From positions 372,001 through 436,000 of the forward strand of contig ABHI01000002.1 of assembly GCA_000171875.1 (NCBI GenBank): a stretch of 64,000 bases of DNA. Direction: 5' to 3'. The position numbers and the translations under genes are program-made. The notes beneath the pieces were generated by a model. That model was not told the origin of the DNA and searched no databases. It saw only the letters and a list, made by a program, of their open reading frames with translations. The stretch's first letter is position 1, and the number at the start of each line of letters is the position of its first letter. Shown here piece by piece: positions 9,105 to 17,990 of this stretch. Origin of the DNA: Flavobacteriales bacterium ALC-1 (GTDB lineage: Bacteria > Bacteroidota > Bacteroidia > Flavobacteriales > Flavobacteriaceae).

Positions 9105-10289
9105 CTACTCTAAAGTTATGGTTTTATTAACTGTGTCAATAGTAGTATAGTACTGACCTGTGGTTCCAATAAATCTAAAGTTATTGTCACCATCCATTGC
9201 ATCTTCAAAGTTTGCATCTATTGTGTAACCTCCATCAGCAAAGAAAGGATAGTTTTGTCCTGATCCCCAATCTGTAGCAGTAGTAAAGAATCTAAAGTTA
9301 GCATCACCATCTGCACTATAGTTTACCCATCCAGCATAAACACCATCACCTTCACACATTAATTGAACTGGTGTTGCCCAATCCCATCCAGCGTCTGGTA
9401 AACCTGCTCCAACAGCCCATAATTGATCTAAGTCACAAGAGCCTTGCGCTGCAGCATCACCTAATGTTATGGTTTTGTTTAATGCATCGATAGTCAATAA
9501 ATATTTTCCTGAAGGACCGGTAAATAAGAAATTATTATCACCATCCATAGCGTCTTCAAACATAGCATCGATTGTGTATCCATCATCTGCAAAACCAGGA
9601 TAGTTAATTCCTGATCCCCAATCCGTAGCCGTAGTAAAGAATCTAAAGTTTCCATCGCCATCAACGTTGTTAATTAAATCAACATTAACGGTATAAACAT
9701 TAGTACCAGTACAAATAGCACTTTGAGGTGTAGCCCAATCCCATCCTGTAAATTTAACGGCAGCACCAACTAAGAAATACTCATCTAAATCGCAAACTGC
9801 AGCTTGGTTATCCATAATTTCTTGCATTACCATAGTTAAAGCTTGAGTAGGAGAAAAGTTTTCGGAACCACCATCACCTAAAAAGGACTTTAATCTAAAA
9901 TATACTGTACCAGTATTTGGTTCTGGTGTGTCAGGATCTGCATCTAAACCAGCTTGGTTTGCATAAGCAAGCATATCCCCAATAGTGATAGCAATTTCAT
10001 TACCGGTAGTTGCACCTACAGTTTCTAAGTCAGTAAAATCACCTGAAATAGATTTCTCTAATTGGTATGTAACATTCGTTGGTACATCTACAGTAGCATT
10101 ATTCCATGTAAAGCGCTCACCTAAGTTACTCGCTGTTTGTGGCGAAAGAATATATTCTGCTGAGAAGTTGTTAGTGAAAACTAATTCACCATTATTATCT
10201 GTTGTGAAGACGACATCATCTTCTGTTTCACAACTATTAAAACTTATTAAGGCAAAGATGAAAAGGCCTAAAATTGATAATTTTTTCAT
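9105..10289 (-). CDS. SusE/SusF-type surface starch-binding lipoprotein
   Basis: A 394-residue product with a lipoprotein signal peptide ending SFNSC (Cys20). Residues ~25-135 resemble the SusE N-terminal domain: TTDNNGELVF and later GDMLAYANQAGL followed by TVYFRLKSFLGDG. Two tandem carbohydrate-binding-like units follow, each starting CDLD. They share GWDWATP, FRFFTTATDWGSG, NYP and FEDAMDGDNNF, and each has a Trp-rich face typical of starch-binding domains. The gene comes 18 bases after susD in the order susC-susD-susE. It should sit on the outer membrane and hold alpha-glucan near the importer. Whether SusE or SusF is the better name cannot be decided. Confidence 0.85.
   Translation of the reverse strand: MKKLSILGLFIFALISFNSCETEDDVVFTTDNNGELVFTNNFSAEYILSPQTASNLGERFTWNNATVDVPTNVTYQLEKSISGDFTDLETVGATTGNEIAITIGDMLAYANQAGLDADPDTPEPNTGTVYFRLKSFLGDGGSENFSPTQALTMVMQEIMDNQAAVCDLDEYFLVGAAVKFTGWDWATPQSAICTGTNVYTVNVDLINNVDGDGNFRFFTTATDWGSGINYPGFADDGYTIDAMFEDAMDGDNNFLFTGPSGKYLLTIDALNKTITLGDAAAQGSCDLDQLWAVGAGLPDAGWDWATPVQLMCEGDGVYAGWVNYSADGDANFRFFTTATDWGSGQNYPFFADGGYTIDANFEDAMDGDNNFRFIGTTGQYYTTIDTVNKTITLE
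9108..9794 (-). repeat. Two tandem ~110-residue starch-binding-like units inside the SusE-like protein
   Basis: Unit 1 starts with its CDLD Cys codon at 9794 and unit 2 at 9437. The 3' halves are nearly identical in protein sequence: FFTTATDWGSG, NYP, FAD, GYTID and FEDAMDGDNNF recur in the same order. The starts of the two units (EYFLVGAAVKFTGWDWATP and QLWAVGAGLPDAGWDWATP) differ more. This looks like a fairly recent internal duplication or one kept alike by gene conversion. Confidence 0.85.
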
Positions 10290-10307
10290 GTTATTCTATA
10301 GTGTTAA

Positions 10308-12254
10308 TTAGTATCCTGGATTTTGTTCTAAGTTTGTATTTATTCCTAAGTCTGTTGCTGGAATTGGCATGATATCTCTGAATGACTCAGTGGTAGTTCC
10401 TTGCTGCACTCCACCTTTCCATTGCCAAATACCTTGGTCTGAAAACTGACCAAATCTCACCAAATCTTGTCTTCTATGAGCCTCAAAAAATAACTCTCGA
10501 GAGCGTTCATCAATTATAAAATCTAAGGTTAAGTCTGATTCAGTAATATTACCTGCAGCATTACCATAAGCTCTTCCTCTTAATTCATTAACATAGCCAA
10601 CTGCAGTATTCATGGATCCACCTCCACCTCTTAGTACAGCTTCAGCATACATTAAATAGGCATCAGCTAGTCTAAACATTGGAAAATCAATATCTGTATG
10701 ATCTCCTGAAGCATCAGAACCAGGATTACCATTTACATCTACATTTCTGTATTTTGCAACAGCATAGCCTTGATTAAAAGGGCCTACCTCTTCAATATCC
10801 TTATTCTGACCATCAGTGTAAAGTAATTCTCTATCATCTACACTAGCATCAAGTGAATATGTAAAATTGTTTAAATCAAGTGTAACTTTATAGATTCCTT
10901 CGGTTACAGCAATATTGTCTCCACCTTCTGAAAGTGCTGAAGGATCAGCGTTACTAGCATCAAGCCCATAGTTAAGTGACCAATCATTGTTAAATCTAAA
11001 TTTCATTTCTCCATCGACAAAATTGATGTAACCCTGAAATACATTAGTAGCAATTTCCGCTAATTGCGTATCTGGACCATCCCAACCATTAGGCGTCGCA
11101 CTACCTACAAGTCCCCAATCAGATAAAGTTCCTATTGCACTTGTCGCAGTTGCTGGATCAAATCCATCTAAATTAAATTGGTCTACAAAAGTTGGTGTCG
11201 TTCTAATACCAAACCATCCACCGTTAATACCAAAATCAGCAGGATTCATTGTGCCTCCAACAGGAGCATGTACTAAGAAAGTCATACCTCCAAATGCCTG
11301 AGTTCTCAATCCATCGAAAGGAATAGTAAAGATGACTTCGTCTTGTGATCCATTTGAGTCATTATCTGCTAGGAATGAATGAAAATATGGAGTGTCTGGA
11401 ATTGAATATCCAGATCCAATAATGTTATTAAGGTAAGTAATAGCATCTGCATTACGCGCTGTACCTGTATAGACTTCAGCATTTAAATATATTTTTGCTA
11501 AAACCATCCAAGCAGCAGCTCTATCTGCTCTACCATATTCATTCATACGTGGTGCAGCCATTTCCTCTAAAATTGCTAATAATTCAGACTCTACGTAAGT
11601 AAATAGATCAGCACGTTGAATTTGTTCAGGAAGAAAGGCGCCAGAGGCATCTTCTTCTGTTACAAAAGGAGGATTAGCAAATAAATCCATAGCATGCCAA
11701 TAAGTTAATGCTCTCATGAATCTAGCTTCTGCCCTGTACGTTTGAATTTCTGTTCGCAATGTAGCATCAACTCCACGACTATCTAATTTAGAATCGGTTG
11801 TTTGGCGTAAAAATTCATTAGTCAATGTAACTTGATACATTAATCTTGTATACATAGTTCTAATAAATTCATTACCCGACGTCCAATTTTGACCGTGCAA
11901 ATCCTGAATTGTACCATCATTCCAGCCAATAATAGCTTCATCAGTAGTTAACTCTTGCATTTTCCAATACAATCTCAGGTAATTGGAAAAACCTTCGTCT
12001 AAACCAGCTAAATCTGGTGCACCAGCAGGTCCTTGTTGTCCGCTCAAAGAAATACCTGCGTAAATTTTCGCTAAAGCTTCTTTATAAGCTGCAGGATCTT
12101 CGAATGCTGCATCAGCTGTAAGACGTTCGTCTTCTGGCTGTAAATCTAGTCTGTCATCACAAGACTGCATAAAGAATGCAAGAGTGATAACAACTAAAAT
12201 ACTTTTAATTGTTCTTAACATCATAGCTTTGTTGTTTATATAATTATTCATCAT
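10308..12254 (-). CDS. susD: SusD/RagB-family glycan-binding lipoprotein with an inserted starch-binding-like domain
   Basis: A 648-residue SusD homologue, longer than most (about 500-560). Candidate starts are the ATG at 12254, three bases after susC, or the ATG at 12224, which places a tighter signal peptide (MMLRTIKSILVV) before the lipobox MQSC. The helical SusD core shows RTMYTRLMYQVTLTNEFLRQ, YRAEARFMRALTYWHAMDLF, PMFRLADAYLMYAEAVLRGG and RSRELFFEAHRRQDLVRFG. Between residues ~375 and ~470, after TPTFVDQFNLDG and before VDDRELLYTDG, lies an extra segment with WGLVGSATPNGWDGPD ... MKFRFNNDWSLNYG ... GIYKVTLDLNNFTYSL. That is the pattern of a SusE/SusF-type starch-binding domain. The protein should cap SusC and capture oligosaccharides at the surface. 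Confidence 0.93.
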   Translation of the reverse strand: MMNNYINNKAMMLRTIKSILVVITLAFFMQSCDDRLDLQPEDERLTADAAFEDPAAYKEALAKIYAGISLSGQQGPAGAPDLAGLDEGFSNYLRLYWKMQELTTDEAIIGWNDGTIQDLHGQNWTSGNEFIRTMYTRLMYQVTLTNEFLRQTTDSKLDSRGVDATLRTEIQTYRAEARFMRALTYWHAMDLFANPPFVTEEDASGAFLPEQIQRADLFTYVESELLAILEEMAAPRMNEYGRADRAAAWMVLAKIYLNAEVYTGTARNADAITYLNNIIGSGYSIPDTPYFHSFLADNDSNGSQDEVIFTIPFDGLRTQAFGGMTFLVHAPVGGTMNPADFGINGGWFGIRTTPTFVDQFNLDGFDPATATSAIGTLSDWGLVGSATPNGWDGPDTQLAEIATNVFQGYINFVDGEMKFRFNNDWSLNYGLDASNADPSALSEGGDNIAVTEGIYKVTLDLNNFTYSLDASVDDRELLYTDGQNKDIEEVGPFNQGYAVAKYRNVDVNGNPGSDASGDHTDIDFPMFRLADAYLMYAEAVLRGGGGSMNTAVGYVNELRGRAYGNAAGNITESDLTLDFIIDERSRELFFEAHRRQDLVRFGQFSDQGIWQWKGGVQQGTTTESFRDIMPIPATDLGINTNLEQNPGY

Positions 12255-12257
12255 TTC

Positions 12258-15155
12258 TTAAAAAGTAAAGTTTAATCCTAATACAACATCTCTTGTTCTT
12301 GGGTAGAAGTTGTTTTCTATACCATTACCTATTTCAGGGTCAAGACCACTGTATTCTGTTATTACAAATAAATTTGTAGCAGTTAAAGATGCTCTTAAAG
12401 TCATTTTTGAAAATGGAATAGTATAACCTAAAGATACGTTATCTAATCTAACGAAATCTGCTCGTTCAATGTAAGCATCAGAGAATAAATTCTGATTTAC
12501 AAATCTAGTATTTAATACATCAGAATGCGCATTAGCTAAATAACCAGCTTGACCAGTAATGGCATTTATATTACCATTAGAAGAGGCATTGTTATTATAG
12601 ACATAGTTACCAAAGCTTCCTCTAAATGTAAAGTTTAAATCTAATTTTTTATATCTAAAGTTATTTGTGAAACCAATAAAAACATCTGGTGTTGCTTTTT
12701 TGTATGCTTGTCTGTCAGCTTCAGTTATTTGGTTATCACCATTAACATCTACATAAGCTCCTTCAATAGGATTACCACTATTATCATATACTTGTCTAAA
12801 AACAAAGAAAGTAGAAGGGTCATATCCTGGTTTCCATAATTGAATATTGTTACCAACACCTCCAGAAATACCTCCAGTTTGTATAAAGAAATTTGGATCA
12901 TCACTTAAACTTAATTTAGTGATTTCTTGTTCTTGGAAGGTAATATTGAAATTAGTATCCCAACCAAAATCTTCTTTCTGTGCAATGACTCCGTTTAAAC
13001 TAAATTCAATACCCTTACTTGTAATAGCTCCAACATTAGTGGTAATTAAATCTGTAAGGTTAGAACCTGCAGGGACAGGAACTGTTGCTAATAAATCTTC
13101 AGTTTCTCTATAGTAAGCATCGACCGTACCTGTTAATCGATTATTAAAAAAACCGAAATCTAGGGCCACGTTATATTGTGTAGTTTCTTCCCATTTAAGC
13201 TCTTCATCAAAACCTTCAGGTCTTAATGTTTGTATAAAAATCGGTTCACCATTTAGTGTGGTACCAAATTGTATATTAGCTTGGTTGTTTCTTGAAGGTG
13301 TATATAAACCTAAATAACCATAGTTTGGACCTATTTCTTGTTGACCAGTAACACCCCAGCCACCTCTTAGCTTTAAGTTAGAAAAGAATGAATCTTCCAT
13401 AAAATCTTCATTCATTACTTTCCAACCTACAGATACTCCAGGGAAAGATCCCCATCGATTATCTTCACTAAATCTTGAAGAGCCATCGCGCCTAAAACTT
13501 GCCGAAATTAAATATTTATCGGCAATATCAAAACTTGCTCTTGCGAAATAAGATTCTAATGCATTTCTATTAATATCTGTATCAATAGTTACGTTTGGTC
13601 CTGAAGACTCATCTATATTAGAACGTACATAAAATTCTTGAAAAGCATGACCAGCTGTGATATCTAATTTTGTATTGATAGACTCAACATCTGTTTTGTA
13701 ATTAAAGAAGAAATCTAAAGCTGTATTTCTGTTTAATCCAGATGAAAATCCAGTAAATGGAAAAGCATCGGTATTATTTGGATTTGCAGGACCATAATTA
13801 GCCCCTTCATTTTCTGCGTAATCAATACCAGCATTTACATTAAATTTTAATCCTTCTAAGAACGGAAGATTGTAATCTATATTGAAATTTGAAATAACAC
13901 GTTTAATGGTTTGTCTATTGTTTGTGTTTTCTAACCTCCATACTGGGTTTGCAGGTGCTAAGTTCGCTCCTAATTGTGTAAAGTTACCATTGTCATCAAA
14001 AACAGATTGAGTAGGATCAAATCTAACAGCCTCTCCTATAGCTCCATCTGGTGCATAGTTATATTCATCTTGAATTGCTCTTGCAACTAAAGTAAGTTTT
14101 AAGTCATTATCTAAGAAACGGTGAACAAAAGAAGTGTTTAATCCATTTCTTTCATACAAATCACCTAATAAAGGACCTTCTTGAGAAACATGATTAAAAT
14201 TAACTCTAAAGTTAAAGTTCTCGTAGCCTTTGGTTGCTGTTATGTTATGGATGGCTCCAATACCAGTTGTAAAAATTTTGTCTTGCCAATCTGTATTTGC
14301 ATTACCAAAAGAAGAAGGAGTGATTCCATTAGCTTCTGCTAATTCTTTATATTGGCTGGCGTTTAATACATCTACTGTATTTGTAATTCGCCTTGTAGAA
14401 GCCTGCAATCCATACTCAAGTTTAAACGGTTGGTTTGCAGAACCTTTTTTAGTAGTAATTAAAATCACACCATTTGAGGCTCTAGATCCATAAATGGCCG
14501 TTGCAGAGGCATCTTTTAAAACTACAAAATCAGCAATGTCTGCAGGATTAATTGCATTTAAAGCATTACGACTTCCTTGTGAACCACCACGTTGATCTAT
14601 TGGTAAACCATCGATTACAATAAGTGGATTATTACTGGCGGATAAAGATGCTCCGCCACGAATTCTAATTTCACCACCTTCACCAGCAGCTCCGCCACCA
14701 GATGTAATACGTACACCAGCAGCTTTACCAGCAATAAGTTGTTGAGGCGCTACAATTGCCCCTCGGTTGAATTCCTTATCATCTACTTTTTCTACAGCTC
14801 CTGTAGCATCTTGTTTTGAGGTAGAACCATAACCAATTAGTACTACTTCATCTAATTGAGCAGCGTCTTCTTCTAGAGCAACATTAATAGAGGATTGACT
14901 ATTAAATACAATTTCTTGTGTCGTATAGCCAACGTAAGATATCACAATGGTTTCACCTTGGCTTACTTCAATGGAAAATTTACCATCGAAATCTGTAACA
15001 GTACCTCTTGTTGTTCCTTTAATTAGGATATTTGCACTAGGTATGGGCATAGCGTTTGCTTTGTCTGTAACTGTACCAGTGACGGTCGATTGCGCCATCA
15101 AACTTGCTGGCACTATAATGAGACAGAATAGTAAAGCATTTAAGAATGTTTTCAT
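12258..15155 (-). CDS. susC: SusC/RagA-family TonB-dependent glycan importer
   Basis: The product is 965 residues. A signal peptide ends around LMAQ. An N-terminal CarboxypepD_reg-like domain (residues ~24-95, with GTTRGTVTDFDGKFSI and ISYVGY) is followed by the plug domain (residues ~105-235, DEVVLIGYG ... NPLIVIDGLPI ... DASATAIYGSRASNGVILITTK). A 22-strand-type barrel follows, ending in VVLGLNFTF with the C-terminal Phe of outer-membrane proteins. It carries malto-oligosaccharides through the outer membrane with TonB energy. It is the first gene of the minus-strand unit susC-susD-susE-amylase and lies divergent from the LacI-type regulator, which likely controls it. Confidence 0.96.
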   Translation of the reverse strand: MKTFLNALLFCLIIVPASLMAQSTVTGTVTDKANAMPIPSANILIKGTTRGTVTDFDGKFSIEVSQGETIVISYVGYTTQEIVFNSQSSINVALEEDAAQLDEVVLIGYGSTSKQDATGAVEKVDDKEFNRGAIVAPQQLIAGKAAGVRITSGGGAAGEGGEIRIRGGASLSASNNPLIVIDGLPIDQRGGSQGSRNALNAINPADIADFVVLKDASATAIYGSRASNGVILITTKKGSANQPFKLEYGLQASTRRITNTVDVLNASQYKELAEANGITPSSFGNANTDWQDKIFTTGIGAIHNITATKGYENFNFRVNFNHVSQEGPLLGDLYERNGLNTSFVHRFLDNDLKLTLVARAIQDEYNYAPDGAIGEAVRFDPTQSVFDDNGNFTQLGANLAPANPVWRLENTNNRQTIKRVISNFNIDYNLPFLEGLKFNVNAGIDYAENEGANYGPANPNNTDAFPFTGFSSGLNRNTALDFFFNYKTDVESINTKLDITAGHAFQEFYVRSNIDESSGPNVTIDTDINRNALESYFARASFDIADKYLISASFRRDGSSRFSEDNRWGSFPGVSVGWKVMNEDFMEDSFFSNLKLRGGWGVTGQQEIGPNYGYLGLYTPSRNNQANIQFGTTLNGEPIFIQTLRPEGFDEELKWEETTQYNVALDFGFFNNRLTGTVDAYYRETEDLLATVPVPAGSNLTDLITTNVGAITSKGIEFSLNGVIAQKEDFGWDTNFNITFQEQEITKLSLSDDPNFFIQTGGISGGVGNNIQLWKPGYDPSTFFVFRQVYDNSGNPIEGAYVDVNGDNQITEADRQAYKKATPDVFIGFTNNFRYKKLDLNFTFRGSFGNYVYNNNASSNGNINAITGQAGYLANAHSDVLNTRFVNQNLFSDAYIERADFVRLDNVSLGYTIPFSKMTLRASLTATNLFVITEYSGLDPEIGNGIENNFYPRTRDVVLGLNFTF

Positions 15156-15190
15156 ACAATGTTTTTAAATTAATTGCTTAGTTAATTGAT

Positions 15191-15206
15191 TTATATTTTC
15201 ACTTCT
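15191..15206. promoter_or_regulatory. 16-base element shared with the transporter promoter region (copy 1)
   Basis: TTATATTTTCACTTCT lies about 36 bases upstream of susC and recurs exactly at 16541-16556 upstream of the MFS gene, on the same DNA strand. The match extends leftward as GA(T/C) before it. A weak -7-like TAGATTTA sits just upstream of it on the susC strand (15219-15212). Regulatory function is inferred only from conservation and placement. Confidence 0.45.
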
Positions 15207-15265
15207 TGGGTTAAATCTATATAAAAATATTGTGTTTTTTTTGTTAAGTCGCAGTACTGGCCTAA

Positions 15266-15279
15266 CGCAAACGTTTTCG
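15266..15279. promoter_or_regulatory. LacI-type operator in the susC/regulator divergent region
   Basis: CGCAAACGTTTTCG is a near-perfect 14-base palindrome around a central CG, the usual form of LacI-family operators (one mismatched pair). It lies 111 bases upstream of susC and 160 bases upstream of the LacI-family gene. The remaining divergent spacer also holds TTAAGA-AG-TCTTAA at 15374-15387, a weaker dyad of unknown meaning. Confidence 0.6.
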
Positions 15280-15438
15280 TGTTTATAACTTTTTTAGAAA
15301 ATTTAGAATATGTAAGAAAATGGTGGGAAAAACGTGAAGAAAATGAAAGGTATTCAATTATTAGCTCGTTAAATTAAGAAGTCTTAAATGAAGAAGCTTA
15401 TTTTTTAACTTATATTCGTTCTCAATCTACAGTTGATT

Positions 15439-16485
15439 ATGAAACGAAAAGTAACCCTTAAACAAATAGCTAGAGAATTAGACGTCTCTATTTCTACAGT
15501 ATCTAAAGCACTTAGAAATAGCCCAGAAATTAGTGATGATACTATACAGAAAGTTCAAGCTTTTGCTAAACTCTATAATTATCGTCCTAACAATATTGCA
15601 CTCAGTCTTAAAAATAGAAAAACAAATACAATTGGGATTCTTATCCCAGAAATTGTACATCATTTTTTTTCTAAAGTAATTCGAGGCGTTGAATTGGTAG
15701 CTAATAAGAGAGGTTATAATGTTATTATTGGCTTGTCAAATGAGTCTTTTGCAAAGGAAGTTATAAATATGGAAATGCTTGCCAATGGAAGTATAGATGG
15801 TTTTATTTTGTCTATATCTAAAGAGACTCAACAATTACAAGATTACCATCATTTTAACGAGACGATGAGTCAGGGTATGCCTATTGTGATGTTTGATCGC
15901 GTAGTGCCAGACATTAAGTGTGACAAAGTTATTGTAGACGATTTTAATGGTGCAAAACATGCTGTAGAAAAGCTTATTGAAAATAAATGTAAATCCATTG
16001 CATTAATAACAACTAAAGATTATGTCAGTGTTGGTAAATTAAGAACACAGGGGTATTTAGATGCTTTAGAGGAATCTAAAATCACACCACAGGCAGAACT
16101 TATTTTAAAGATAGACGATAATTTAGATTACGAGGTGCATTTAGAAAAGCTTGAGGCAGAAATAGAACAGTTATTTAAATCTAATAAGAAGATTGATGGT
16201 GTTTTTGCTGTTAATGAATTGTATGCTGTTTCTGCAATGAAAGTAGCAAGAAAATTAGGCTTAAATATTCCAAACGATATACAGGTCATAGGCTTTACAG
16301 ATGGCGTTTTATCTAAGCATGCTACACCTAGTCTTACTACTGTAAGTCAGCATGCACAGCAGATGGGAGAAAAGGCTGCAGATCTTTTGATTGATAAATT
16401 AGAAAGCGAAAATGAAGATGAGGACGAGAGTTACCACACTGTTGTTATTCCAACAGAATTGATAGAGCGCAAATCTACCAAATAG
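15439..16485 (+). CDS. LacI-family transcriptional regulator of the alpha-glucan locus
   Basis: The ATG at 15439 is preferred over the in-frame TTG at 15433. The product is 348 residues, the normal LacI length. The helix-turn-helix is VTLKQIARELDVSISTVSKAL at the N-terminus, followed by the hinge region NYRPNNIALSLKNRKTNTIGI. A periplasmic-binding-protein-like effector domain (residues ~60-335) includes FDRVVPDIKCDKVIVDD, DGVFAVNELYAV and IGFTDGVLSKHATPSLTTV. It sits between the two halves of the starch locus, so maltose, maltodextrin or a phosphorylated sugar is the probable effector. The 15266-15279 palindrome is its likely operator. Whether it represses or activates is not shown. Confidence 0.93.
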   Translation: MKRKVTLKQIARELDVSISTVSKALRNSPEISDDTIQKVQAFAKLYNYRPNNIALSLKNRKTNTIGILIPEIVHHFFSKVIRGVELVANKRGYNVIIGLSNESFAKEVINMEMLANGSIDGFILSISKETQQLQDYHHFNETMSQGMPIVMFDRVVPDIKCDKVIVDDFNGAKHAVEKLIENKCKSIALITTKDYVSVGKLRTQGYLDALEESKITPQAELILKIDDNLDYEVHLEKLEAEIEQLFKSNKKIDGVFAVNELYAVSAMKVARKLGLNIPNDIQVIGFTDGVLSKHATPSLTTVSQHAQQMGEKAADLLIDKLESENEDEDESYHTVVIPTELIERKSTK

Positions 16486-16495
16486 GAATTTTTTA

Positions 16496-16524
16496 TTGTT
16501 GTTTTAAAATCTTTTATATCTTTA
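16496..16524 (+). promoter_or_regulatory. Probable promoter of the MFS-to-GH97 operon
   Basis: TTG at 16496-16498, an 18-base spacer and TATCTTTA at 16517-16524 match TTG/TAnnTTTG except for the last base. The leader would be about 85 bases. Confidence 0.55.
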
Positions 16525-16534
16525 CCGCATATAT

Positions 16535-16570
16535 CAAGACTTATATTTTCACTTCTACACATAAGTTTTG
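16535..16570 (+). promoter_or_regulatory. Leader inverted repeat containing the shared 16-base element (copy 2)
   Basis: CAAGACTTAT (16535-16544) and ATAAGTTTTG (16561-16570) form a 10-base inverted repeat with one mismatch. The 16-base element TTATATTTTCACTTCT (16541-16556) overlaps its left arm. It lies just downstream of the proposed promoter, so it may be an operator or a leader RNA hairpin. Confidence 0.4.
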
Positions 16571-16616
16571 ATAAGCATAGCTTGTCAGAATAGTATTAAT
16601 ATAAACATACTATTTC

Positions 16617-17990
16617 ATGAAAAAGCGTATTCTCAGTTTTTGGGAAATCTGGAACATGAGTTTCGGTTTCTTAGGAATTCAATTTGGATTTGCCTTACAA
16701 GGAGGCTTCATGTCTCGAATATTTCAAACACTAGGAGCTGATCAGCACGATATTCCTATGTTATGGATTGCTGCACCTTTAACAGGATTGCTTGTACAAC
16801 CGATTATTGGTTACATGAGTGACAGAACATGGCATTCTCGTTTTGGGAGACGACGACCTTACTTTTTAATAGGAGCAGTTCTAAGCTCAATTGCATTATT
16901 TTTTGTGCCTTATTCTCCAGCACTTTGGGTGGCAGCAGGATTTTTATGGATACTAGACGCATCTATAAACATTTCAATGGAACCCTTTAGAGCTTTAGTA
17001 GCAGATAAGTTAGACGAATCTCAACGTACTTATGGTTTCGTAATGCAAACTTTAATTATTGGAATAGGAACTTGGGTAGCAAGTAATTTGCCTTGGTTAG
17101 TTTCAGAACTAGGTGTGAGTGATTCTGCAGCTTCAGGTGTAATTCCTAACTCAGTGAAAGTAGCTTTTGCTATTGGTGCTTTTGTATTTTTGTTGAGTAT
17201 TTTATATACAGTTTTTACTACAACAGAGTATCCTCCAGAGGATATGGATGAGTTCGAAAAAGAGAAAGCTAAGAAAAATCAATTTATACCAGATATTGTA
17301 AATAATATTGGAAATATGCCTTTAACTATGAAAAAACTGGGAGTGATTCAGTTTTTCTCATGGTTTGCATTCTTTACAATGTGGAGTTTAGCAAATCCTG
17401 CATTAACGGAGCATGTTTTTAATACCCCTGCTCCAATTGAAACAGCATTTGATATGGCAGATAGTGTTCAAAAAGTAGCATTTGATACTGCTAATACAGC
17501 ATTTCAAAAATCTTCAAACCTAGTTGGTTCAGCAATGGGAGTTTATGGATTATCATCTATGGCCTTTGCACTGCTTTTAGTGTTGTACACAGCAAAAAGA
17601 AATATTAATAGAAAGTATGTACATATGGCATCCTTAATTTTAGGAGGACTTGGTTTTATCTTCATGTACTATGTATCACCTGAAAACTTAAAATGGTGTT
17701 TTGTACTTATAGGTTTTGCTTGGGGAAGTATTTTATCTATGCCTTATGCTATGTTGTCAAGTTCTGTAGACCCTAAAAAAATGGGCATGTTTATGGGGAT
17801 TTTTAACATGTTTATTGTAATTCCACAAATCATTGCAGCCTTAGGAGGCATAAATTTAGTTGCAGGTCTTCTAGGAGAAAAAGCTATTAATGCAATGACA
17901 GTTGCAGGTATAAGTCTAATCATTGCAGGACTTTGTAATTTATTAATTACTAATAAAGGTGCAATATCATACCAATCTGAAAACGCTTAA
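16617..17990 (+). CDS. MFS sugar transporter (maltose/oligosaccharide, SLC45/GPH-like)
   Basis: A 457-residue polytopic protein with about twelve membrane segments. Marks of the family are IGYMSDRTWHSRFGRRRPYFLIGA, corresponding to the cytoplasmic loop 2-3 motif, and a second-half sequence FAWGSILSMPYAMLSSSV. The N-terminus is FWEIWNMSFGFLGIQFGFALQGG, as in sucrose/maltose carriers. It opens the plus-strand operon and its stop codon is directly followed by the ATG of the phosphoglucomutase gene. With maltose phosphorylase two genes on, it should bring maltose or short maltodextrins from periplasm to cytoplasm, probably by ion symport. Confidence 0.9.
   Translation: MKKRILSFWEIWNMSFGFLGIQFGFALQGGFMSRIFQTLGADQHDIPMLWIAAPLTGLLVQPIIGYMSDRTWHSRFGRRRPYFLIGAVLSSIALFFVPYSPALWVAAGFLWILDASINISMEPFRALVADKLDESQRTYGFVMQTLIIGIGTWVASNLPWLVSELGVSDSAASGVIPNSVKVAFAIGAFVFLLSILYTVFTTTEYPPEDMDEFEKEKAKKNQFIPDIVNNIGNMPLTMKKLGVIQFFSWFAFFTMWSLANPALTEHVFNTPAPIETAFDMADSVQKVAFDTANTAFQKSSNLVGSAMGVYGLSSMAFALLLVLYTAKRNINRKYVHMASLILGGLGFIFMYYVSPENLKWCFVLIGFAWGSILSMPYAMLSSSVDPKKMGMFMGIFNMFIVIPQIIAALGGINLVAGLLGEKAINAMTVAGISLIIAGLCNLLITNKGAISYQSENA

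Noticed and set aside
9108..9794. Repeat array resembling CRISPR
   Set aside because: The repeats are long, in frame and encode tandem binding domains. There are no short regular repeats with unique spacers and no cas genes.
12847..14493. Plus-strand open frames of 87-88 codons opposite susC
   Set aside because: They lie wholly inside the well-conserved susC frame, have no family features and are explained as antisense shadows of that gene.
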